Source: Myxococcaceae bacterium JPH2 (GTDB lineage Bacteria > Myxococcota > Myxococcia > Myxococcales > Myxococcaceae). From it: a stretch of 64,000 bases of DNA. The notes below the pieces were generated by a model. The model worked only from the letters and a program-made list of their open reading frames with translations, was not told the origin of the DNA and did not search any database. The stretch is taken from NCBI GenBank assembly GCA_016458225.1, contig JAEMGR010000009.1:248001-312000 (forward strand). Reading direction: 5' to 3'. A program made the translations under genes and the position numbers. This document shows, piece by piece, positions 37,046-44,208 of the stretch; position 1 is the stretch's first letter; each line of letters begins with the position of its first letter.

Positions 37046-37684
37046 CTAGGGACTCTGGGTCTCCCGACTGGCGCATCGCGCGCAGCGCCTTGGTTCCAGC
37101 TCCGACACTTCTCCGGGCGCCGCGAGCCAGCGCCCCCCGAGCGGCTCACTCATCCCGAGCCGCAGCCGCTGGAACACCAGCGCGCCTAGTGCGCCCAGGG
37201 CCACGCCCAAGGCACCGTCGGGGGGCGGCGTGAGGTGACGGACGGTCTCGCCGAAGCACCACACGCAGCCCTCGGGCCCTCGGAACACCACGGCGGCTCG
37301 CGCGCCGTCGCCGCCCAGCGCGACCCATGGGGCAGCGCCGCTCCAGGCCGCCGGCAGCTCCGCGATCAGCCCACCGCCCGCGCCGTCTCCCACCGCGTCC
37401 GGATTCACTTCGGGCAGCGCTCGGGCCAAGACCTCCGTGGCGGGCCGCCCCACATCCTCCGCCGACGCCAGGAAGCCAGGAGCCCACGGCCCCAGGGGCA
37501 GCGAGCCCACGCCCGCGACCGGAGTGCCGCCGCCCGCCAGGTACGCCGCCGCCGTGAGCCCCGAGGCCCCCACGCCATCCAGGCGAGCGCGCTCGGCCAG
37601 CAAGGCTTCCTGGCCGCGCCCGCCGACCTCGCGCAGGAGAATCTGCCGCGAGTAGCGCAGGATCTGATCCTCTCGCAACGTCAT
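37046..37684 (-). CDS. ThiF/MoeB-like protein with eroded ATP site
   Basis: The protein has 212 residues. It begins with the standard MoeB/ThiF opening (RYSRQILLREVGGRGQ, about 10-25). However, the nucleotide loop GxGGLG is replaced by DGVGASGL, the following acidic and NLQRQ motifs are missing, and the chain is about 40 residues shorter than usual. Both zinc CxxC pairs are kept (CVWC and CARC near the C-terminus). It looks like an inactive E1 that may pair with the active E1 at the start of the operon, as heterodimeric E1s do, but that is inference. GTGAGGG precedes the ATG; 7 bases separate it from the carrier gene. Confidence 0.78.
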   Translation of the reverse strand: MTLREDQILRYSRQILLREVGGRGQEALLAERARLDGVGASGLTAAAYLAGGGTPVAGVGSLPLGPWAPGFLASAEDVGRPATEVLARALPEVNPDAVGDGAGGGLIAELPAAWSGAAPWVALGGDGARAAVVFRGPEGCVWCFGETVRHLTPPPDGALGVALGALGALVFQRLRLGMSEPLGGRWLAAPGEVSELEPRRCARCASRETQSP

Positions 37685-37691
37685 GACGCCC

Positions 37692-37964
37692 TCACCCGCC
37701 TGCCATCGCCGGCACGAGCGTGAGCCGGTCCGAGTCCGCCACGGGCGTGTCCAGCGACTGCATGAACCGGATGTCCTCCTCGTTGAGGAAGACGTTCACA
37801 TAGCGCCGCATCGCGCCGCGCTCGTCGAGCACCCGCGCCCCGAGCCCGGGATAGCGCGCGTCCAGTTCGCGCAGCACCTCGCGCACCGTGGCCCCGGGGG
37901 CGAGCACCTCGGCCTGGTTGCGCGTCAGCGCGCGCATGGGCGTGGGAATCCGAACGGTCGCCAT
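37692..37964 (-). CDS. MoaD/ThiS-family sulfur carrier protein ending in GG
   Basis: A beta-grasp protein of 90 residues. It has the central helix and VREVLRELDARYPGL pattern, then YVNVFLNEEDIRF (the MoaD VxVNxxxV-type strand), DTPVADSDRLTLVPAMAGG. It ends exactly in Gly-Gly, the residue pair that is adenylated and thiocarboxylated by an E1. No extra residues need removal, so the JAMM enzyme next door is more likely to cleave a loaded carrier than to mature it. GGAAGGTGAG precedes ATG; 3 bases after the TusA-like gene. It could be molybdopterin MoaD, but no other moa genes are near. Confidence 0.9.
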   Translation of the reverse strand: MATVRIPTPMRALTRNQAEVLAPGATVREVLRELDARYPGLGARVLDERGAMRRYVNVFLNEEDIRFMQSLDTPVADSDRLTLVPAMAGG

Positions 37965-37967
37965 GAC

Positions 37968-38207
37968 TCACCTTCCCTGCTTGCGCAGCACCAGCACGTG
38001 CGTCCCGTCCCCGCGAGGCGTCAGGGACACCACCTCGTGCCCCTCGTCCCGCGCGTTGCGAGGCACGTTCTTCAGGGGCTCGTCGCCCCGGAGCAGGACC
38101 TCCAGCAGCGCGCCGGCTCCGAGCGATTCCAGCTTCAGCTTGGTGCGCACGTAGGTCATCGGGCACACCTCGCGCGTGATGTCCAACGTCGCCATCACCG
38201 GGGACAT
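37968..38207 (-). CDS. TusA-like sulfurtransferase
   Basis: The protein has 79 residues. TusA proteins carry persulfide sulfur on the Cys of a CPxP motif. Here it is EVCPMTYVRTKLKLESL, with the second Pro replaced by Thr, a substitution seen in a subgroup of the family. The rest (VLLRGDEPLKNVPRNARDEGHEVV) fits. The start at 38207 has GAGGAGG 4 bases upstream and overlaps the E1 gene by 13 bases; an internal ATG at 38195 overlaps the E1 stop as TGATG but is too far from the ribosome site. It likely supplies sulfur to the carrier. Confidence 0.85.
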   Translation of the reverse strand: MSPVMATLDITREVCPMTYVRTKLKLESLGAGALLEVLLRGDEPLKNVPRNARDEGHEVVSLTPRGDGTHVLVLRKQGR

Positions 38208-38968
38208 GCCGCCTCCTCGCGCTCGTCCGGCGAAGGAGGCACGGACGTGACCTGGCACCCGGGACACTCCGGCGCCCGCTCCACCCGGACCGTGCGGCCC
38301 AGCAGGCGCACGCCATCCAGGACATGCAGCGTCGCCTCCCCGCGCGGCGTCCTCCCCACCCCGGCCAGCAACTCCAGGGCGAGCAGGGCCTGCGCGGCGC
38401 CGACCAGTCCCGCCAGCGAACCCAGCACGCCAGCCTGCGCGCAGGTGGGCACCGCGTCTGGCGGAGGGGGCGCCTCGTAGAGGCACCGCAGGCACGGGCC
38501 GCCTGGATCCACGCGCATCGCCTGGCCCTGCATGCGCAGCACGCCGCCGTAGACGAGGGGCACGCCCGTCAGCACCGCCACGTCCGAGAGAAAGAACTTG
38601 GTCGCCACCCCATCCGTGCCGTCGATGACGAGGTCGTGCGCGCGGAAGAGGGCCTCGGCGCTGTTCGCGTCCACGCGCTCGACGAGGGCCTCGGTGCTCA
38701 GGCTCGGGAAGGCCCGCTGGAGTCCCGCCGCGGCGGACTCGGCCTTGGGCCGCCCCACGTCCGAGGCGCGGTGCCAGAGCTGGCGATGCAGGTTCGTCAC
38801 GTCGACCCGGTCCGGATCCACCAGCGTCAGATGCCCGACACCCGCCTGGGCCAATGCCAGCGAGGCGGGGCACCCCAGACCTCCCGCGCCGATCAGCAGG
38901 ACCCGCGCGCGCTCAATGCGACTGGCTTGGGGGATGCGGGGGTGGTGATCGGTATCGTGGCCGTGCAT
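38195..38968 (-). CDS. ThiF/MoeB E1-like adenylyltransferase
   Basis: The 257-residue protein activates the C-terminal Gly of a beta-grasp carrier with ATP. Motifs: GAGGLG (27-32), LVDPD (49-53), NLHRQ (59-63), K75, DGTD (116-119), C176 in PTCAQAGVLG, and zinc CxxC pairs C159/C162 and C235/C238. There is no rhodanese domain, so sulfur must come from elsewhere, plausibly the TusA-like protein. It is the first gene of the operon E1-TusA-MoaD-pseudoE1-JAMM. The start ATG has GGAG 11 bases upstream. Confidence 0.92.
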   Translation of the reverse strand: MHGHDTDHHPRIPQASRIERARVLLIGAGGLGCPASLALAQAGVGHLTLVDPDRVDVTNLHRQLWHRASDVGRPKAESAAAGLQRAFPSLSTEALVERVDANSAEALFRAHDLVIDGTDGVATKFFLSDVAVLTGVPLVYGGVLRMQGQAMRVDPGGPCLRCLYEAPPPPDAVPTCAQAGVLGSLAGLVGAAQALLALELLAGVGRTPRGEATLHVLDGVRLLGRTVRVERAPECPGCQVTSVPPSPDEREEAACPR

Positions 38969-39087
38969 CGGACTGCTGCTCCGCGAGGGCCGAGCGAATA
39001 AGGTGCGTGGGCCCCTCGTCCCGACCCGTGACGGGGCAAGCCTCGGATTCCCACCGCCGCCTCGGCGGCCCTCACCAGCCAGGACAT

Positions 39088-39465
39088 ATGAGAAACCTGA
39101 CCGGCGCGCTCGTGTTTTCCACCACCCTGCTGCTCGCTGTCGGCTGCCACAAGAACACCGGCGAGAGCCCCGACGCCGCCACCGACGTAGGCGCAAGCCG
39201 CGAGGCGCTCCATGGCGGCAAGGACGCCGCCTCCCCGGACGCCACCCAGGCGGGCTCGGGCTCCAGCGCGGTGGAGAGCTGCGTGGATCGCTGGCTGACG
39301 GCCCATGACCTGGACCGCTTCGGCAGCCCGTCCGGCACTATGTACACCGGGGGAACTCCCCTGTTCGACGAGCGCACGGGCGAGTCCCGCGACCGTCTGA
39401 CCTTCGTCTTCGAGCGCCAGCCCGAGGCCAAGAAGGCCTGCGCGTCCGGCGACGCCGGGAAGTAG
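39088..39465 (+). CDS. Small predicted lipoprotein
   Basis: The protein has 125 residues. The signal MRNLTGALVFSTTLLLAVGC ends in a good lipobox (LAVGC). The mature part is a short Asp/Ala/Ser-rich linker, then a compact domain with two cysteines (SCVDRWLTAHDLDRFG and KKACASG) that could form a disulfide. AGGA lies 3 bases before ATG. It diverges from the E1 gene and sits 77 bases before the sensor kinase on the same strand, so it could be a sensor accessory, though nothing specific shows that. Confidence 0.7.
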   Translation: MRNLTGALVFSTTLLLAVGCHKNTGESPDAATDVGASREALHGGKDAASPDATQAGSGSSAVESCVDRWLTAHDLDRFGSPSGTMYTGGTPLFDERTGESRDRLTFVFERQPEAKKACASGDAGK

Positions 39466-39542
39466 CCCCCTCCCCTTTTGAGCGTCGGCGCGGCGGGCCC
39501 GGGATTCCCGAGGCCCGCTGGCTCCCGTAAGCTCCAGGCCGA

Positions 39543-40826
39543 ATGGAACCCGAACTCGCCCTGGGCGAGGAGAACCCGGCCAATGACCTGCGCGCCCGCG
39601 TGCGCGAGGTGCTGGACCGGCGCAAGCTCACCGACAGCGTCTCCGCCGAGCAGGCCGCGGCCTCCTGGGAACAGGACCGCTTCGTGGCGAGGGCCCGCGC
39701 GCTCTTCTACGCGCGAATGATGTTCCTCACCCTGGGCCTGCTCATCCTCGCCGTGCCCGCGTGGAGCGGATACTTCGACCTGACCGGCCCCCTGTCCTTC
39801 GTGGGCTACTTCACGATGCTGCTCTACAGCGTCGCGAACCTGCTCGTCATCGACCACCCACGCGCCGGCCGCTGGGTGACGTACCTCACGCTCTGCTTCG
39901 ACCTGGTCATCACGGTCGTGCTCATCGCCAAACCCCAGGTCGGCGGCGGCTTGCAGAGTCCCCTCCTGGCGACCCAGCTCCTCTTCACCACGCTGTTCGC
40001 CATCCTCTTCCCCAAGCCGCTGGCCATCCTGCCGCCCCTGTTGGCGCTGCCCATCACCACCCGGCTGGATCTGCTGCTCAACCGCTCCGTGACGGCCGTG
40101 GAGCTGCTCACGCTCCTCTGGTACCTCGCGCTCAACTTCATCATCGTCTACGTGCTCGTGTACCTGAACGAGCGCGAGGCCACCGCGCACCGCGAGGTCG
40201 TCTCGCTCCAAGGGGACCTCAAGGAGCTGGCGGTCGTCGAGGAGCGCAACCGGCTGGCGCGCGAGATTCACGACGGCCTGGGCGCGTCGCTCTCGTCGAT
40301 GATCATCCAGGCCGAGTACATCCTGAACCTCGCGGGTGACGAGGGCATGCGCTCGGAGATTCGCGAGCTGAAGGCCACCGCCGAGGAGTCCATCGAGGAG
40401 CTGCGCCGCAACCTGCGGATGATGCGCGAGGACTTCGAGCTGGACCAAGGCCTGGGCGACTACGTCACCACGTTCACCGAGCGCACCGGCCTGGACATCC
40501 GCTTCGAGCGCACGGGCGCGACGCGCAAGCTGCCCCCCGACGCGCAGCTCGCGCTCTTCCGCATCCTCCAGGAGTGCCTCTCCAACGCCGTGAAGCACGC
40601 CGAGGCCCGCAAGGTGCTGGTGCGGTTGGACTTCGGCGAAGCGCGCGTGGACCTCATCGTCCGCGATGACGGCAAGGGCTTCGACCCGAGCCGCACGCCG
40701 CGCGGACACTACGGATTGTTGAACATGCGCGAGCGAGCCATGAAGCTCGGCGGCTCGCTCATCGTGGACTCGGCCCCGGGCGCTGGTGCGCAGGTGGCCT
40801 TCTCTCTGCCCTGCACCCTCGACTGA
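39543..40826 (+). CDS. Sensor histidine kinase, NarX/LiaS type (HisKA_3)
   Basis: The 427-residue protein has a 55-residue charged N-terminus, then about six membrane helices (about 55-215) with very short loops, so a membrane-embedded sensor without a large periplasmic domain. The HisKA_3 motif EERNRLAREIHDGLGASLSS has phospho-acceptor His243. The ATPase domain has an N box LSNAVKHA, G1 RDDGKGFD and G2 GHYGLLNMRERA, all intact. It forms a pair with the NarL-type regulator 14 bases downstream. Confidence 0.92.
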   Translation: MEPELALGEENPANDLRARVREVLDRRKLTDSVSAEQAAASWEQDRFVARARALFYARMMFLTLGLLILAVPAWSGYFDLTGPLSFVGYFTMLLYSVANLLVIDHPRAGRWVTYLTLCFDLVITVVLIAKPQVGGGLQSPLLATQLLFTTLFAILFPKPLAILPPLLALPITTRLDLLLNRSVTAVELLTLLWYLALNFIIVYVLVYLNEREATAHREVVSLQGDLKELAVVEERNRLAREIHDGLGASLSSMIIQAEYILNLAGDEGMRSEIRELKATAEESIEELRRNLRMMREDFELDQGLGDYVTTFTERTGLDIRFERTGATRKLPPDAQLALFRILQECLSNAVKHAEARKVLVRLDFGEARVDLIVRDDGKGFDPSRTPRGHYGLLNMRERAMKLGGSLIVDSAPGAGAQVAFSLPCTLD

Positions 40827-40840
40827 AAGACGGAGTTCCC

Positions 40841-41608
40841 GTGGACGCCCCCCAGACGCCCGCCCCTGCACCGCCCATCCGCGTCTTCGTGGTCGAGGAT
40901 CAGACGAAGATCCTCAAGAACCAGCTCCGCCTCTTCGAGGGCCACCCGGAGCTGGACATCATCGGCACCGCGTTGTCCGGTGAGGCCGCGCTGGAGGATG
41001 TCCCCCGCCTGCAGCCGGATGTCCTGCTGCTCGACCTGGGACTGCCGCGCATGAGCGGCATCGACGTGACGCGGGAGGTGAAGGCTCGCTTCCCGCACAT
41101 CGAGATCCTCATCTTCACCATCTTCGACGAGGAGGACAAAGTCCTCGAGGCAGTGAAGGCGGGGGCCTCGGGCTACCTGCTGAAGGGCTCGCCGGTGGAC
41201 AAGATCATCGAGGCCATCAAGGAGGTGCGCGCCGGAGGCACCGTCATCCAGCCCAGCCTCGCGCGCCGCCTGCTGCGTCACTTCCGCGTGGATCCGGACG
41301 CCAGCCCCGTGCCCACCGAGCCCGGAGCCGCGCCCACCGTCGCCAGCGAGCCGCCCGCGGGAGCCCCGGCCTCCGACAACGGAGCCCCCTCGGACGTCGA
41401 GCCGCCGCTCAAGCCCCTGTCGGACCGCGAGCGGGAGATCCTCCAGCTCATCGCCAAGGGGGTCTCCAACAGCGAGGCCGCGCGGCTGCTCAGCCTGTCC
41501 AAGGCGACCATCCGCACTCACCTGGAGCACATCTACCGCAAGCTCGAGGTCACCAACCGCGTGGAGGCGGTCACCGAGGGCATCCGCAAGGGCCTCATCT
41601 CCGTGTAG
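40841..41608 (+). CDS. NarL/LuxR-family response regulator
   Basis: The 255-residue protein has receiver domain 13-130 with Asp65 (LLLDLGLPRMSG) and acidic pair ED19-20, then an unusually long Pro/Ala-rich linker of about 45 residues. A C-terminal LuxR-type helix-turn-helix follows (SDREREILQLIAKGVSNSEA, then SKATIRTHLEHIYRKL). GTG start with GGAG 5 bases upstream. It is the partner of the HisKA_3 kinase just before it. Targets are unknown. Confidence 0.92.
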   Translation: MDAPQTPAPAPPIRVFVVEDQTKILKNQLRLFEGHPELDIIGTALSGEAALEDVPRLQPDVLLLDLGLPRMSGIDVTREVKARFPHIEILIFTIFDEEDKVLEAVKAGASGYLLKGSPVDKIIEAIKEVRAGGTVIQPSLARRLLRHFRVDPDASPVPTEPGAAPTVASEPPAGAPASDNGAPSDVEPPLKPLSDREREILQLIAKGVSNSEAARLLSLSKATIRTHLEHIYRKLEVTNRVEAVTEGIRKGLISV

Positions 41609-41702
41609 CGCGCGACGCCTGGTGGCCCGGGGCCGTCCCCCGGGACACCGCCATGGAGTTTCTCGCTTCCCACGCTGCCCGGGACGTGGGAGGCGTGGGG
41701 GC

Positions 41703-42977
41703 GTGAGCGCCCCGTTCGAGTCCCTTGGCCTGTCCCCTGAATCCCTCGGCGCGGTGAAGCGTGCGCGCTACCACACGCCCACGCCCATCCAGGCCCAGGC
41801 CATTCCGCCCGCGCTCGCCGGCCGCGACGTCATCGGCTGCGCGGCCACTGGCACCGGCAAGACGGCCGCGTATCTGCTGCCGCTCGCGGAGCGACTCGCT
41901 GGGGCTCGCAATACGCTCGGCCTCGTGCTGGCCCCCACCCGCGAGCTGGCCCAGCAGGTGGCCGAAGAGGCGCGCTTCTTCGGTGAGCCCCGAGGTGTCA
42001 CGCACGCCCTCATCGTGGGCGGCGAGGACATGAATGCCCAGGTCGAGGCCCTGCGCGCCAAGCCCATCCTCATCATCGCGACGCCGGGTCGGCTCGTGGA
42101 CCTGCTGCGCGTGCGCGCCGTCAACCTCTCCCACGTGAGGGCGCTCGTGCTGGATGAGGCGGACCGGATGCTCGACATGGGCTTCCTGCCGCAGATCAAC
42201 GAGCTGCTCGGCGCGCTCCACCGCGAGCGACAGACGCTGTTGTTCTCCGCCACGCTCGGCGCGGACGTCACCCGCTTCGCGCAGCAGCACATGCACAAGC
42301 CCGTGCGCGTGGAGGTGACTCGGAGCGGCACGCCCGCGCCCCTCGCCGCCCAGGCCCTCTACACGCTGGAGCCCGAGGAGAAGCTCCCCCTGCTCATCTC
42401 GCTGCTCGCCGAGGATCAGTTGAGCGCGCTCGTCTTCGTGCGCACGCAGATGCGCGCGGACAAGGTGCGCGAGGGGCTGGCCCGCGCCGGCATCAAGTCC
42501 GCGGCGCTCCACGCGGGCCGCACCCAGGCCCAGCGCAAGCAGGCGCTGGAGGGCTTCCGCCGAGGGCAGTACCGCGCGCTCGTCGCCACGGACATCGCCG
42601 CGCGCGGCCTGGACGTGGATGACATTGGCCACGTCATCAGCATGGACGTGCCGCACGCGCCCGAGGACTACGTCCACCGCATCGGGCGAACCGCTCGCGC
42701 TGGCGCCAGTGGCAAGGCCTCGATGTTCGCCACCCCGCGCGACGCGCATGGGGTGCGGGACATCGAGCGCATCATCCGGCAGGCCATCCCCCGCGCCGAC
42801 GTGCCCCGGGAGGACCCCATCTTCGTGGCGGAGCTGGCCCAGTACCACGCGCGGCAGCGAGACCCGGGCCCGCCGCAGGCGTCCCATGGGGTCTCCAACC
42901 GGCCCCAGAACCAGGAGCCCGGGCGCCATGCGCGTTCCCATCGCAAGGGCGGCCCGGGCACTCCTCACGGGCGCTGA
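41703..42977 (+). CDS. DEAD-box RNA helicase (RhlE-like)
   Basis: The 424-residue protein has a Q motif (HTPTPIQAQAIP), Walker A ATGTGKT, PTRELAQQV, TPGRLVD, DEADRMLDMGF, SAT, TDIAARGLDVDD and HRIGRTAR, all intact. It ends with a basic, Arg/His/Pro-rich tail (from about 370) likely to bind RNA. The arrangement resembles RhlE. GTG start with GGGAGG 9 bases upstream; the frame is open 27 codons further, but no start there has a ribosome site. Likely works in ribosome assembly or RNA decay. Confidence 0.92.
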   Translation: MSAPFESLGLSPESLGAVKRARYHTPTPIQAQAIPPALAGRDVIGCAATGTGKTAAYLLPLAERLAGARNTLGLVLAPTRELAQQVAEEARFFGEPRGVTHALIVGGEDMNAQVEALRAKPILIIATPGRLVDLLRVRAVNLSHVRALVLDEADRMLDMGFLPQINELLGALHRERQTLLFSATLGADVTRFAQQHMHKPVRVEVTRSGTPAPLAAQALYTLEPEEKLPLLISLLAEDQLSALVFVRTQMRADKVREGLARAGIKSAALHAGRTQAQRKQALEGFRRGQYRALVATDIAARGLDVDDIGHVISMDVPHAPEDYVHRIGRTARAGASGKASMFATPRDAHGVRDIERIIRQAIPRADVPREDPIFVAELAQYHARQRDPGPPQASHGVSNRPQNQEPGRHARSHRKGGPGTPHGR

Positions 42978-42989
42978 GCGCCCGCCCCA

Positions 42990-43478
42990 TCAGTCGTGGC
43001 CGTGCCCGTCCTCACCGTGGGCATGGCCGTGCTCCAGCTCCTCGGCCGTCGCGGCGCGCACGCCCTTGACCGTGACCTCGAAGTGCAGCGTCTTGCCCGC
43101 GAGCGGGTGGTTGAAGTCCACCAGCACCGAGTCCTTGCGAACCTCCTTCACCAGGAAGTCCACTTCGTCCCCGTCCGGGTCCGTGGCGCTCAGCACGCCG
43201 CCCGCCTGAATCTCCAGGTCCTCGGGGAACTCGGAGCGCGGAACCTCCTCGACGCCCTCGGGATCGTAGTCGCCGTAGCCCTCGTCGGGACCGACGACAA
43301 CTTTCAGGGACTCTCCAGCCTGCTTCCCCTCCAGAACCTTCTCCAGACCCGGGACGATCTCCTCGTAGCCCTGGAGGTACTCGAGCGGCTCACCCGGCTC
43401 GCTCTCGTCCACCACGTTTCCGTCTCCCAGGTGCATCCGATACTCGATGGAGACAACACAGTCCTTGGCGATTTTCAT
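42990..43478 (-). CDS. slyD: SlyD-type FKBP peptidyl-prolyl isomerase
   Basis: The 162-residue protein has an FKBP domain interrupted by the IF chaperone domain, as in SlyD: VSIEYRMHLGDGNVVDES, LEYLQGYEEIVPGLEKVLEG, the IF domain with GPDEGYGDYDPEGVEEVP, then VDFNHPLAGKTLHFEVTV. The C-terminal HGHAHGEDGHGHD is a short His-rich tail that would bind nickel or zinc. GAGGG lies 4 bases before ATG; an upstream in-frame ATG lacks this. It faces the DEAD-box gene, leaving 12 bases between stops. Confidence 0.93.
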   Translation of the reverse strand: MKIAKDCVVSIEYRMHLGDGNVVDESEPGEPLEYLQGYEEIVPGLEKVLEGKQAGESLKVVVGPDEGYGDYDPEGVEEVPRSEFPEDLEIQAGGVLSATDPDGDEVDFLVKEVRKDSVLVDFNHPLAGKTLHFEVTVKGVRAATAEELEHGHAHGEDGHGHD

Positions 43479-43545
43479 GCGGCCCTCATAGCGCAAGACG
43501 CCCACGCACGCTCGAATGATGCGCGGCGCTGTTCGAAACGTGGCC

Positions 43546-44076
43546 TCACCAACGGATGCGCAGGTCGAAGCCCGCCGAGTCCTCGCGCTCCAGCGTCACC
43601 CGAGGCTGGGCCGCTCCCGCCTTGCGCAGTGCTTCCTCGCACGTACCCGCCGCGCTCTCGGCGGGGAACGGGTACGCGCGGAACTCCACCCGCCAGTCCT
43701 GCGGCCCCAACGGCTCCGAGCGGATGTTGACCGGCTCGAACACCGAGCGAAAGCTCAGGGCCACGCGCTTCATCGCGCGCTCCGGGCCCGCCACCGACAA
43801 CGCCACGCCCACCACCTTGCCCACCAGGGTGTCGAAGTAGCTCCGGACCAGGTCCCGCCCCATCTGCCGGAGCGCCTCGTTCCGGGGACGCCCCGCATAC
43901 GACACGCTCAGCACCACCTCCTGGCAGGCGAGGAACACCGAGGCCGGGTAGCTGGCGCGGGGACGGTCCACGTCGTAGCCCGCCTCGTTCAATCGGGACT
44001 TCATGAGCGCATCGACCCGCGTGCTGCGCACCAGGGCCTCGAAGAGCGTGGACTGGACGATGACTTCACTCGGCAT
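43546..44076 (-). CDS. DUF2378 (TIGR02265) family protein
   Basis: The protein has 176 residues. It matches the Myxococcus paralogue family TIGR02265/DUF2378 as I recall it: an N-terminal SEVIVQSTLFEALVRS, a mid RPRASYPASVFLACQEVV, an RQMGRDLVRSYFDTLVGKV helix and FRSVFEPVNI strand. These are small soluble proteins, possibly ligand-binding, and many copies occur per myxobacterial genome. No enzyme motif is visible. The ATG ribosome site is weak. It diverges from the membrane/TPR gene. Confidence 0.8.
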   Translation of the reverse strand: MPSEVIVQSTLFEALVRSTRVDALMKSRLNEAGYDVDRPRASYPASVFLACQEVVLSVSYAGRPRNEALRQMGRDLVRSYFDTLVGKVVGVALSVAGPERAMKRVALSFRSVFEPVNIRSEPLGPQDWRVEFRAYPFPAESAAGTCEEALRKAGAAQPRVTLEREDSAGFDLRIRW

Positions 44077-44208
44077 GCCGCGAACCTAGGGAAACAGGAA
44101 TCCCTTGGGCAAGCCTCACATTGCAGGCGCGGCGGCCAGTGGACAGGGCCCTCTCCCCAGATGCGCGGGATTGCTCCTATGCTTTCGCCGGGAGTTTTTG
44201 GAGGACAC

